From NCBI RefSeq assembly GCF_029395455.1, contig NZ_CP113916.1, forward strand, positions 372,001 through 436,000: a stretch of 64,000 nt of DNA. Direction: 5' to 3'. Position numbers and translations under genes: made by a program. The DNA is from Lactobacillus sp. ESL0785 (lineage in GTDB: Bacteria > Bacillota > Bacilli > Lactobacillales > Lactobacillaceae). The notes under the pieces were generated by a model, which made no database searches, had not been told where the DNA came from, and saw only the letters and a list, made by a program, of their open reading frames with translations. This document shows, in pieces, positions 55,717-64,000 of this stretch (the first letter of the stretch is position 1; each line of letters opens with the position of its first letter).

Positions 55717-57777
55717 ATGACACGGATCAAGTCTTTTTTGCAAAGGTTGACAGGAACCAAATTAGGCTTTTTCACTATTGTTTTAGTGACTTTTTGGCTG
55801 AAAACATACGCAATCTATTTAACAAAATTTAATTTGGGAGCAGTAGGAGCAACTCAAAATTTTTTACTCTTACTTAATCCATTACCAGCAGGCTTGCTTC
55901 TATTAGGAATTGGTTTATTCTTTAAGGGCCGCAAATCGTATTGGATTGTTATTGCAATTGATTTTGTACTGAGCTTATGGTTATTTGCTAACATTTTGTA
56001 TTACCGTGAGTTTTCAAATTTTTTATCGTTATCAATTATTAAGACTTCGGGTTCAACTGCAGATAATCTTGGTAAAAGTATTGTTGGGATTACACACGCT
56101 ACTGACTTTCTAACGTTTATTGATGTAGGTGCGATTATTTGTTTACTTTGTAGTGGCATTATTAAGTATGACTTACGACCATTTAAGTTGAAATTCAATC
56201 TATTATTAGAAGGATTAGCCGTAGTTTTAATTGGTCTTAACGTATTAATGGCACAAAAAGACCGTTCGGGTTTATTGACGCGGACGTTTGATAATAATTA
56301 TATTGTTAAGTATCTGGGGATGAACGATTATGCTGTCTATGATGGCTTTAAGACTGCACAGACAAGTGCCCAGATGGCTAAAGCAAATGTTTCGGATTTG
56401 AGTTCGGTGCAAAAATATCTGCAGGCAAATTATGTTAAGCCGAATCCGCAATATACTGGTGTAGCTAAGGGGAAAAATGTCCTAGTTATTCACTTAGAAA
56501 GTTTTCAGCAATTTTTGATTGGGTATAAATGGAAGGGAAAGGCAGTTACGCCTAACCTAAGTAAGTTATATCATGCTAAAGATACTTTGAGTTTTGCTAA
56601 CTTTTATAATCAAGTCGGTCAAGGTAAGACATCTGATGCTGAAATGATGTTGGAAAATTCGCTTTATGGTTTGCAATCAGGCTCTGCAATGTCGAGTTAC
56701 GGCACGTCGAACACGTTTGAAAGTGCACCAGCGATTTTAAATCAGCGGGCTGGCTATACAACTGCGGTCATGCACGGTGGCGCTGGTTCATTTTGGAATC
56801 GTAATAATGCCTATAAGCAATTTGGCTATCAGTATTTTATGCCATTATCTTATTATCAAAATAAGCCGAAATATTATGTTGGCTATGGCTTGAAAGATAA
56901 AATCTTTTTTGATCAGTCAATTAAGTATATTGAACGTTTACCGCAGCCATTTTATTTAAAGCTGATTACGGTAACTAACCATTATCCCTATGACATTGAT
57001 AAGAAAAACCAAACAATTGCAAAGACAGATACTGGGGATGAAACTGTTGACGGCTATGTGCAGACAGCTCATTATTTGGATCAAGCAATTGGTGAGTTAA
57101 TGCATTGGCTGAAGAAAACAGGACTTGATAAAAAAACTTTAGTTGTATTGTATGGCGATCATTACGGTATTTCAGGTAATCACCACAAGGCAAGTGCACA
57201 ATTGCTGAAGCAGGATGAATTTACGGATTTTGATAATTTGAAGTTTCAACGGGTGCCATTAATGTTTCATATGGCAGGCCTTAAAGGCGGCATTAGGAAG
57301 ACTTATGGCGGCGAAATTGATGTTTTACCGACGCTGCTTAATTTATTGGGAATTAATAATCAAGGTACTATTCAGTTTGGCCATGATTTATTAAGTAATA
57401 AGGCACCACAGATTGTCGCCCAGCGTAATGGCGACTTTATCACACCGCAATATGCTAAGGTCAGTGGTACTTATTATGATACTAAGACAGGAACAGAACT
57501 TGTTGCGCCGAATAAAAAACTCAAATTGAAGTTAACGGCAATTTCCAACAAGGTAACGACGCAGTTATCTTTATCTGATCGTGTAATTGATGGTAATTTG
57601 CTGCGCTTTTACAAGCCAAAGTGGTTTAAAAAGGTTAAGGCACGTGATTATGACTATAACAAGGACAAAGCCTTAAAGAAGCTGTTTAAACCTGTTAAAT
57701 CATCTTTGTGGTATCAGAATCATCGGAAATCAACGCAGTCTAAATTTAAGACAGATGCACCAGAACTTAAAAAATAA
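55717..57777 (+). CDS. Lipoteichoic acid synthase family (LtaS-like) membrane sulfatase
   Basis: The 686-residue protein has five N-terminal membrane spans (about residues 15-200) and an extracellular sulfatase-fold domain. Metal/nucleophile motifs are HLESFQQF (Glu), GQGKTSDAEMM (nucleophile Thr near 308) and LYGDHYG (Asp/His). It polymerises glycerol phosphate from phosphatidylglycerol onto a glycolipid. The three preceding genes make and move that glycolipid, which supports this role. The basic C-terminal tail (KWFKKVKARDYDYNKDKA) is a common feature of the family. Confidence 0.9.
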   Translation: MTRIKSFLQRLTGTKLGFFTIVLVTFWLKTYAIYLTKFNLGAVGATQNFLLLLNPLPAGLLLLGIGLFFKGRKSYWIVIAIDFVLSLWLFANILYYREFSNFLSLSIIKTSGSTADNLGKSIVGITHATDFLTFIDVGAIICLLCSGIIKYDLRPFKLKFNLLLEGLAVVLIGLNVLMAQKDRSGLLTRTFDNNYIVKYLGMNDYAVYDGFKTAQTSAQMAKANVSDLSSVQKYLQANYVKPNPQYTGVAKGKNVLVIHLESFQQFLIGYKWKGKAVTPNLSKLYHAKDTLSFANFYNQVGQGKTSDAEMMLENSLYGLQSGSAMSSYGTSNTFESAPAILNQRAGYTTAVMHGGAGSFWNRNNAYKQFGYQYFMPLSYYQNKPKYYVGYGLKDKIFFDQSIKYIERLPQPFYLKLITVTNHYPYDIDKKNQTIAKTDTGDETVDGYVQTAHYLDQAIGELMHWLKKTGLDKKTLVVLYGDHYGISGNHHKASAQLLKQDEFTDFDNLKFQRVPLMFHMAGLKGGIRKTYGGEIDVLPTLLNLLGINNQGTIQFGHDLLSNKAPQIVAQRNGDFITPQYAKVSGTYYDTKTGTELVAPNKKLKLKLTAISNKVTTQLSLSDRVIDGNLLRFYKPKWFKKVKARDYDYNKDKALKKLFKPVKSSLWYQNHRKSTQSKFKTDAPELKK

Positions 57778-57847
57778 ATACTCGAAAAAAGTCGACTTTT
57801 ATGATAAAATTGATGAATAATCGTATCTGGATATTGGAGGCAGCGCA

Positions 57848-58081
57848 TTGTACAATTTATTTATGACGCTACTAATTATTGTCTCGATTTTAATCGTGAT
57901 TGCGACAATGATGCAGCCGCAGAAGCAACAGGATGCATTGAATGCCTTGTCAGGCGGCGCAGTTTTTAGTGGCCAAACGAAGAAACGTGGTTTTGAAGCA
58001 TTTATGGAAAAAGTAACGGCCGTTTTGCTGGTTCTCTTTTTCGCTTTTGCTATCATATTAGCTTATTTGTCTTCAAAGTAA
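57848..58081 (+). CDS. secG: Preprotein translocase subunit SecG
   Basis: The 77-residue protein has two membrane spans (residues 2-22 and 54-74) around the conserved loop ALSGGAVFSGQTKKRGFEAF. It is the third subunit of the SecYEG channel. The start is TTG; GGAGG is ten bases upstream. The order secG-rnr-smpB is conserved in Firmicutes. Confidence 0.93.
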   Translation: MYNLFMTLLIIVSILIVIATMMQPQKQQDALNALSGGAVFSGQTKKRGFEAFMEKVTAVLLVLFFAFAIILAYLSSK

Positions 58082-58086
58082 GTGAT

Positions 58087-58123
58087 AGTTCCTCCCGATC
58101 AAACGATGGGAGGAATTTTTTTA
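58087..58123 (+). terminator. Terminator between secG and rnr
   Basis: TTCCTCCC and GGGAGGAA pair across 11 bases, followed by T residues. Confidence 0.85.
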
Positions 58124-58153
58124 TATTTTTAAATAAGAAACGGAGATTAGTGC

Positions 58154-60499
58154 ATGGCACAAAATGAAAAGATCTTAGCTAATGTTTTAGAAATCTTTCG
58201 CCGTAATCCCAAAAGTCAATATCAAGTAGAGCAGATTGATCGAATGTTGCGGCGAGATCGTCTAGGCAGTTTTTCAGATATTGTTAAGGCTCTTTCTTTT
58301 TTGGAACAAGAAAAAAAGATTATTACCGATGGTAATGGTCATTATCAATTGGCACAGGAAAATACTGAAGTTGAAGGGACTTTCAAGGCTAATGATAAGG
58401 GGTTTGGCTTTGTAAAATTAGAAGATGAAGAGACTGATGATATTTTTGTTGCTAGTGATTATACCGCCTATGCAATTGATGGTGATAAGGTTCGCGTTAA
58501 AATTACAGCTGGTGGTAATCCATGGAATGGTAAGGGACCAGAAGGTCAAGTTGAGGAAATCATTGAGCGTAGTCTCGAGACCTTGGTTGGGGAATTTCAT
58601 CCTTTAACTGATGCGCAGGTAAAAATAAGTCATTTTGTTGGCTATGTTTTGAGTACCAATAAAAAGCTGCATAAGTACCGTGTTTATGTCGGTGAAGATG
58701 GTTTAAGACCGCAAATGGGTGATATGGTTAAAGTCACCATTGCTAATTATCCAAGTAAGGATAACCCTGATTCAATGGCAGGATTAGTTATTGATATTAT
58801 TGGTAATAAGAACGATCCCGGTGTTGATATTATGTCAATTGTATCCGCTCATGATGTACGGACAGAATGGCCAGAAGATACGATGGCGCAGGCCAATGCT
58901 ATTCCAGACCATATTGAAGCGCAAGAGCGTGCTAATCGTGAGGATATTACGGCTCAACCGGCAGTTACTATTGACGGCGATGATTCTAAGGACTTTGATG
59001 ATGCCGTTGTTTTATGGAAATTACCTAATGGTAATTATCATTTGGGCGTTCATATTGCCGATGTTTCTCACTATGTGACAGAAAAAACACCACTTGATGA
59101 AGAAGCTTTTGCTCGAGGTAATAGTACATACTTAGTTGACCGCGTAATTCCAATGCTACCGTTTCGATTATCTAACGGAATTTGTTCATTGAATGAGGGC
59201 CAAGATCGGTTAGTTTTATCTTGTGAAATGGAAATTACGCCAGCAGGCGATCGGGTTAATTACCGGATTCATCCGTCGGTAATGCGGTCGCATGGACGTT
59301 TAACTTATAATAATGTTAATAAGGCCCTTGATCCAAATAACACTGAACAATTAGAAGAAAAATACATTAAATTGCGGCCAATGTTGCAAGACATGGCAGA
59401 ATTGCATAATGCTTTATACAAAAAGCGCCATGAGCGTGGGGCAATTGACTTTGAAGAACCAGAAGCTAAAATTGTCGTTGATGAGCAGGGTAAACCAACT
59501 GATATTGTTTTACATGATCGTGGTACTGCCGAAAAAATGATTGAGTCATTCATGTTAATTGCCAATGAAACAGTTGCTGAAGATTTTTTCAAAAAGCATG
59601 TTCCCTTTTTGTATCGAGTTCACGAAACTCCAGATGGTGAAAGAATTAAGAGCTTCTTTGAATTTTGTAGTGCCTTTGGTTTGAATATTAAAGCTGATCC
59701 TAATCATGTAAAGCCGATTGATTTGCAGAAGGTTGTTGCTAAGACAATGGACACTCCTGAAGAAGCTGTTGTGCAGATGATGATGCTGCGTAGTTTGAAG
59801 CAAGCCCATTATTCTGAAGAAGCACTGGGTCACTTTGGGTTAGCTGCTAAGTTCTATACTCACTTTACTTCACCAATTAGACGGTATTCTGATTTAATGG
59901 TGCACCGCATGATTCATGCGTATAGTGACCAAGGAACTGGTAAAGAAGTGCAGCAACATTTTGCTAATTATTTGCCAGATGTAGCTGATCAAACTTCAAC
60001 ACAAGAACGAGTTTCTGTTGATACTGAGCGTGAAGTTAATGATTTAAAGATGACTGAGTATATGGCCGATCAAGTGGGGCAACATTTTGATGCGGTAGTT
60101 TCATCTGTTACAAGTTTTGGAATGTTTATTCAACTACCGAATACCGTTGAAGGCTTAGTTCATATTTCGAATTTAACTGATGACTTTTATAGTTTTAACG
60201 AAAAGAGTTTAACTTTAACTGGGCGTGGTACGCACAAACAATATCGAGTAGGGATGCCAATCAAGGTAACCTTAATTAATGCTAATGTTGAACAACATCA
60301 GTTAGATTTTGAAGTCTATGATCCTAACGCACCGAAGCATCCACATAATAGCCGTGGTAACAATAACCGGCGGCGCGGCAATCGCGGCTTTCACAATGAT
60401 CATGGTCATCGCGGCGGACATAATGGTAATAGTCGTAATGGACATGGTGGTTTTCATAAAAACGGAAATCATCCGCATTTTAGTAAATATAAGCACTAG
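58154..60499 (+). CDS. rnr: Ribonuclease R
   Basis: The 781-residue exoribonuclease has an N-terminal winged helix, two cold-shock domains, the RNB catalytic domain with DGDDSKDFDDAVV (acidic cluster near 276-288) and FTSPIRRYSDLMVHR, and a C-terminal S1 domain (about 645-725). It degrades structured RNA from 3' to 5' and works with SmpB-tmRNA. The last 55 residues are an unusual tail rich in Gly, His, Asn and Arg. The gene is 12 bases upstream of smpB. Confidence 0.95.
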   Translation: MAQNEKILANVLEIFRRNPKSQYQVEQIDRMLRRDRLGSFSDIVKALSFLEQEKKIITDGNGHYQLAQENTEVEGTFKANDKGFGFVKLEDEETDDIFVASDYTAYAIDGDKVRVKITAGGNPWNGKGPEGQVEEIIERSLETLVGEFHPLTDAQVKISHFVGYVLSTNKKLHKYRVYVGEDGLRPQMGDMVKVTIANYPSKDNPDSMAGLVIDIIGNKNDPGVDIMSIVSAHDVRTEWPEDTMAQANAIPDHIEAQERANREDITAQPAVTIDGDDSKDFDDAVVLWKLPNGNYHLGVHIADVSHYVTEKTPLDEEAFARGNSTYLVDRVIPMLPFRLSNGICSLNEGQDRLVLSCEMEITPAGDRVNYRIHPSVMRSHGRLTYNNVNKALDPNNTEQLEEKYIKLRPMLQDMAELHNALYKKRHERGAIDFEEPEAKIVVDEQGKPTDIVLHDRGTAEKMIESFMLIANETVAEDFFKKHVPFLYRVHETPDGERIKSFFEFCSAFGLNIKADPNHVKPIDLQKVVAKTMDTPEEAVVQMMMLRSLKQAHYSEEALGHFGLAAKFYTHFTSPIRRYSDLMVHRMIHAYSDQGTGKEVQQHFANYLPDVADQTSTQERVSVDTEREVNDLKMTEYMADQVGQHFDAVVSSVTSFGMFIQLPNTVEGLVHISNLTDDFYSFNEKSLTLTGRGTHKQYRVGMPIKVTLINANVEQHQLDFEVYDPNAPKHPHNSRGNNNRRRGNRGFHNDHGHRGGHNGNSRNGHGGFHKNGNHPHFSKYKH

Positions 60500-60511
60500 G
60501 GCAGATAACTG

Positions 60512-60967
60512 ATGAAAGAAAAAAATGAAAACTTAATTGCTCAAAATAAAAAAGCGCATCATGATTATTTCATCAAGGATACCTATGAAGCAGGAATTGC
60601 ACTAACTGGTACTGAAATCAAATCGGTACGCGCTCGTAGAATTACGCTGCGTGATGGTTATGTTCAGGTGATTAATGGTTCGGCTTTTTTAGAAAATGTG
60701 CATATCAGTGAGTATAAAGAAGGTAACCGTTATAATCATGAACCACTTCGTAGTCGTCGCCTGCTGTTACATAAAAAAGAATTAGCGCGCTTGGCTAAGG
60801 AACAGCAAGAACGTGGGGTTACGATTGTACCGCTTAAAGTATACTTAAAGCATGGCTTTGCCAAGGTTCTGATTGGCGTTGGTCAAGGTAAAAAGCAATA
60901 TGATAAGCGCGAAACAATTAAGAAACGCGATCAAGAACGTGAACTTCGCCGTAAGTATAAAGTTTAA
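60512..60967 (+). CDS. smpB: SsrA-binding protein SmpB
   Basis: The 151-residue protein has the OB-fold core: [20 protein letters not shown], then [20 protein letters not shown], and a basic C-terminal tail ([15 protein letters not shown]) that fills the decoding channel. It carries tmRNA to stalled ribosomes. It is in an operon with RNase R. Confidence 0.96.
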   Translation: MKEKNENLIAQNKKAHHDYFIKDTYEAGIALTGTEIKSVRARRITLRDGYVQVINGSAFLENVHISEYKEGNRYNHEPLRSRRLLLHKKELARLAKEQQERGVTIVPLKVYLKHGFAKVLIGVGQGKKQYDKRETIKKRDQERELRRKYKV

Positions 60968-61012
60968 AATAGTAGTTTAATTAGTTTGCCTAATTAAACT
61001 ACTATTTTTGTA
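60966..61012 (+). terminator. Terminator of rnr-smpB
   Basis: AAATAGTAGTTTAATTAG and CTAATTAAACTACTATTT form an 18-bp stem around TTTGC. Confidence 0.93.
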
Positions 61013-61416
61013 TATTGCGGCTATTAAAAAACGAAAAGAAGGAAAAGCAACTGTTTTGACTAATACAAACGAAAGTTATTTATTGAAAAAATAATAACAT
61101 TAAAGTAATATTCGTATCTATTACGCCGATTAAACCAATTATTAACTTAATATTACTTAATTAAAAAAATAAGTAAAAATTATTTGTTATCTTTACTGAT
61201 AACCTTTGCATTATTGCGCATTATTTATTAATATTATTAGTGTGTATATGACTGACTTAATTAATGGTAGTTCGTAATTTATTGCTTTTTTAAGGAATAG
61301 TTAGCGAATACCTATGTGGCGGAAAGGACTCTACCTGTGTTTGGTTTATTTATAAAGTTATTCATTTAATAATAACGAGTGTTTTAAATATGCTCAGTTT
61401 ATATGTAAGGATTTGA
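61013..61416. other. AT-rich intergenic region upstream of the nitroreductase
   Basis: About 400 bases without a supported gene. No clear promoter or riboswitch was found; only a nine-codon frame (61389-61415) ends at the next start, which is too short to support. Confidence 0.6.
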
Positions 61417-62079
61417 ATGGGAATGGAATTTAATAATGTATATAATCATGAACGTGTAACGCGTAAGTTTACTAATCGTAAAGTTAATGAAAAATTACTT
61501 GCTAAAATAATCAGAGAAGCACAGCAATCACCATCATTACTTAATTCACAACCATGGCGTATCTATATGGTAACCGGCGATGCACTTAGCGGTTTAAAGA
61601 AGGAAGTTGCCGAGCAAATCAAGAATCATATTAATCCCCATGAAGATTTTGCGACGATGTTGTCACTTAATTGGGATTCATATCCGAGTCAAAATATGGC
61701 AGCAGTTGGTGCGTCACAGCCATACTTTTTCCGCAATCGCATGGAATTGTTTACGCAAGCTAATGATACAATGTTTAACGCACAGGATGTTGCTTTTTTG
61801 ACAATTCCGCGAACGTCACCTGCTTGGTCAGTTTTTGATTTAGGGATTTTTGCGCAGAGTATTATGTTGCTGGCACTTGATGAAGGATTGTCAGTAATGC
61901 CGGCACACTCGATGGTTTCGTATCCTGAATTGGTGCGTAAGTATGGTAAGATTCCAGAAAATGAGTTAGTGGGGATGGCAATTGGCCTTGGCTATAAAGA
62001 TAAATCAGCAGAAGTTAATGATCCAAAATTTTATCCAGATCGATTACCATTTGAAAAAATTTATAAATTAGTTAAGTAA
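61417..62079 (+). CDS. Nitroreductase family flavoprotein
   Basis: The 220-residue protein has the nitroreductase fold with the N-terminal HERVTRKFTNRKVNE (FMN phosphate site), QQSPSLLNSQPWRIYMV and the C-terminal GMAIGLGYKD. It would bind FMN and reduce nitro compounds or quinones with NAD(P)H as a dimer. The ribosome binding site AAGGA supports ATG 61417; a second ATG two codons later is also possible. It is a single gene. Confidence 0.88.
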   Translation: MGMEFNNVYNHERVTRKFTNRKVNEKLLAKIIREAQQSPSLLNSQPWRIYMVTGDALSGLKKEVAEQIKNHINPHEDFATMLSLNWDSYPSQNMAAVGASQPYFFRNRMELFTQANDTMFNAQDVAFLTIPRTSPAWSVFDLGIFAQSIMLLALDEGLSVMPAHSMVSYPELVRKYGKIPENELVGMAIGLGYKDKSAEVNDPKFYPDRLPFEKIYKLVK

Positions 62080-62165
62080 AATCTAGTTTTTGATGAAGAA
62101 AAAATGCTATTAATGCTAAAATATAAGTTATAAGATTTAATTTTTAACAAAAGGTGATCATAATT

Positions 62166-63509
62166 TTGAGTACAGCCCAAATACTTACTTACTTAATAGC
62201 GACTTTAGTAATTTTTATCTTTGCTGCATTCTTTGTAGCGGCTGAGTTTGCGTTAGTGCAGACTAGATCAAGCCAGCTAGAAGATATGTTAGCTAATAAT
62301 AATGGCAACCGCCGCAAGGTGAAGCGTGCACTGCACATGGTGCATAATTTAAATGAATATTTATCAACTACCCAAGTAGGTACGACACTTGTTGGTGTCA
62401 TTTTGGGTTGGTTTTCAGCAGATACATTTGCAGCTCTTTTTGCTAATTTACTTAATCTAACTAATCTGAACCATTCACTTATTCGTTCAATTAGCGCGTT
62501 ACTAGGAGTGATTTTGTTAACTTACTTGGAAGTAGTAGTAACTGAAATTGTACCTAAGAATATTGCAATCGATATGCCTGTTAAAATGCTGCTGGAATTA
62601 GTAACACCATTACAATGTTTTCACACACTTGTTTATCCTTTTGTTTGGTTGCTTAATACTAGTTCTAATGGCTTGTTGAAAATTTTAGGCTTTGAACCTG
62701 CTGATGAAGAAAATCAGGTTTATTCACAATCCGAAATTATTAAGTTATCACGTAAGGCAGTTCATGGTGGCTCACTTGATAAGAATGACTTAACTTATAT
62801 GAAGCGGGCATTTGAATTAAATGATAAGGTTGCCAAAGATATTATGACTGATCGTACGCGATTGATTGTGATTAATTCGACTGATACAATTGCGCAAGCA
62901 TTGAAAACATACCTTAAAGAAGGCGCGAGCAGATTACCAGTTGTGCGTAACAATAATAAAGATGACATTGTTGGTTATGTTTATGCTTTTGATGTTGTGC
63001 AGCAGAGTCGCATTGATGCTCAGGTAGCCGTTACTCGGATCATTCGGACAATGATTACAGTTCCGGAATCAATGCCAATTCAAGATATTCTGCATTTAAT
63101 GATCAAAAAGCATACACCAATTGTACTCGTAGTAGATGAGTATGGTGGAACAAGCGGTATCGTCACAGATAAGGACATTTATGAAGAATTGTTCGGTACT
63201 GTTAAGGATGAAATTGATGATGTATCCGATGATTACATTATCAAAGATAAAGAAGGTAAAATTCATGTGTCTGGCAAGACTACCTTATATGACTTTGAAC
63301 GTTATTTCAGAAGTGATTTAAAGAGCTTTCAAAATAGTGATATCATAACAATTGGTGGTTATATGATGGAGCATTATCCAGATCTTAAAAAGGATGAAGC
63401 AGTTGAATTTGGTGGCTTTGAATTTAAACTTGACAGCATTGAACAGGGCTTTATGCGCTGGTTTATTGTGAAGCCATTGGCTAAGGATACCAAGCAAAAA
63501 TCTGAATAA
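62166..63509 (+). CDS. CNNM/CorC-type membrane protein (hemolysin family)
   Basis: The 447-residue protein has a DUF21/CNNM membrane domain of four spans (residues 1-185), with TTQVGTTLVGVILGWF and TEIVPKNIAI, two CBS domains (MTDRTRLIVINSTDTI and TPIVLVVDEYGGTSGIVTDKDI) and the C-terminal CorC/HlyC domain. Such proteins export magnesium or control ion balance, though many are called hemolysins by old naming. The start is TTG at 62166, seven bases after AAAGGTGA; the longer frame starts inside that site. Confidence 0.88.
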   Translation: MSTAQILTYLIATLVIFIFAAFFVAAEFALVQTRSSQLEDMLANNNGNRRKVKRALHMVHNLNEYLSTTQVGTTLVGVILGWFSADTFAALFANLLNLTNLNHSLIRSISALLGVILLTYLEVVVTEIVPKNIAIDMPVKMLLELVTPLQCFHTLVYPFVWLLNTSSNGLLKILGFEPADEENQVYSQSEIIKLSRKAVHGGSLDKNDLTYMKRAFELNDKVAKDIMTDRTRLIVINSTDTIAQALKTYLKEGASRLPVVRNNNKDDIVGYVYAFDVVQQSRIDAQVAVTRIIRTMITVPESMPIQDILHLMIKKHTPIVLVVDEYGGTSGIVTDKDIYEELFGTVKDEIDDVSDDYIIKDKEGKIHVSGKTTLYDFERYFRSDLKSFQNSDIITIGGYMMEHYPDLKKDEAVEFGGFEFKLDSIEQGFMRWFIVKPLAKDTKQKSE

Positions 63510-63515
63510 TTTTGA

Positions 63516-63557
63516 CTAACAAAAAAAGACTGCTTATATGAAGTAGTCCTTTTTTAT
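63516..63557. terminator. Bidirectional terminator
   Basis: AAAAAGACTGCTT and AAGTAGTCCTTTTT pair with one wobble and one mismatch, between convergent genes. Confidence 0.8.
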
Positions 63558-63560
63558 TGC

Positions 63561-64000
63561 TTATTTGTTGTTAACAATTTTAATGATTTCTGGTTTTAAA
63601 ACGCCAATGTAGCGGATATTGCGAAAAGCATTCATGAAATCAAGGCCGTAACCAACGACAAATTCATTACCAACTTTTGAACCGTAATATTCAATTTCAA
63701 CGTCAGTAGCTCTGTTAGCTTCTTTATTAAGCAAAACGCAACATTTAACGCTCTTAGCACCACGCTTTTTAAGTAAATCCTTCATGTATTGGAGAGTTAA
63801 ACCGGTATCAACAATATCTTCAACGATTAAAACATCACGATCTTTAACATCAGTAGTTAAATCTGAGACAAGCTCAACTTTACCTGAAGATGAGAATCCT
63901 TCGCCATAGCTGGAAACGTCCATAAAGTCTAATTCTTCTTCAACATCCATCTCACGAACTAAATCAGTTAAAAAGAAAATCGCACCCTTAAGAGCACCAA
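63561..64000 (-). CDS. hpt: Hypoxanthine phosphoribosyltransferase, 3' part
   Basis: The frame runs off the right edge of the window; only the last 145 residues are seen (the codons before the first ATG read GALKGAIFFLTDLVRE). The PRPP-binding motif VLIVEDIVDTGLTLQYM and the C-terminal FVVGYGLDFMNAFRNIRYIGVLKPE are typical of HPRT, which salvages hypoxanthine and guanine. In lactobacilli hpt usually sits between tilS and ftsH, but that part is outside the window. Confidence 0.92.
   Translation of the reverse strand, partial: GALKGAIFFLTDLVREMDVEEELDFMDVSSYGEGFSSSGKVELVSDLTTDVKDRDVLIVEDIVDTGLTLQYMKDLLKKRGAKSVKCCVLLNKEANRATDVEIEYYGSKVGNEFVVGYGLDFMNAFRNIRYIGVLKPEIIKIVNNK

Noticed and set aside
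57786..57799. Palindrome AAAAGTCGACTTTT after the LTA synthase gene
   Set aside because: It has no loop and no T run, so it is not a clear terminator; a regulatory role cannot be supported.

Overview
The window reads as chromosomal DNA of a low-GC Gram-positive lactic acid bacterium, most likely the genus Lactobacillus in the narrow sense (the S-layer-forming L. delbrueckii/acidophilus/helveticus relatives). The evidence is the 16S rRNA gene, several proteins with SLAP-type (S-layer) repeats, an aggregation-promoting-factor protein, the divergent pepQ-ccpA pair with a cre site, and gene order such as alaS-ireB-ruvX-yrzB and secG-rnr-smpB. The species cannot be fixed without a database. No prophage, insertion sequence, transposase, CRISPR array or replication origin was seen.

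Layout. 1-1450: a tetR-quinone reductase operon with twin operators and a 38-residue mini-gene. 1.8-6.5 kb: secreted Apf-like protein, MFS exporter, secreted SEC10/CAP-like protein, HAD phosphatase, acetyltransferase. 6.5-9.7 kb: two identical tRNA-Gln genes and a tRNA-Tyr bracket a glycerophosphodiesterase, an aminotransferase and a compact locus (about 7.08-7.35 kb) that looks like a type I toxin-antitoxin system missed by ordinary gene calling. 9.8-12.9 kb: two S-layer-anchored surface proteins, one with BspA-like leucine-rich repeats. 13-17.4 kb: a cytoplasmic beta-helix protein, a GntR regulator, and tagD/tagA/glycosyltransferase genes for wall polymer. 17.4-19.8 kb: pncB-nadE for NAD salvage. 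20-24 kb: a SLAP protein, a luciferase-like oxidoreductase, a phosphatase, a structured small RNA (6S/lacto-usp candidate) and a cysteine hydrolase. 24-34.9 kb: T-box-controlled alaS and a housekeeping run (ireB, ruvX, yrzB, mutS2, trxA, mscL, murI, rdgB, mscS). 34.9-44 kb: pepQ/ccpA, a SLAP-anchored phosphodiesterase, a five-gene phosphatase operon, DedA, and a ferredoxin-NADP reductase-like gene whose expected start codon is ATA. 44-52.3 kb: a complete rRNA operon (three promoters, 16S-23S-5S) followed by 27 tRNA genes in two blocks, with an exact 242-bp internal duplication (fMet-Asp-Phe). 52.4-57.8 kb: a glycolipid/lipoteichoic acid operon (two glycosyltransferases, a flippase-like membrane protein, an LtaS-type synthase). 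57.8-64 kb: secG-rnr-smpB, nitroreductase, a CBS-domain membrane protein and the 3' part of hpt, cut by the window edge.

Together the genes describe a cell with heavy investment in its envelope (S-layer proteins, teichoic acid precursors, LTA anchor and polymerase), with carbon control by CcpA and NAD made by salvage of nicotinate. None of the 30 tRNA genes carries an encoded CCA end. Starts were moved from the longest open frame wherever a Shine-Dalgarno sequence supported another codon; several genes start at TTG or GTG.
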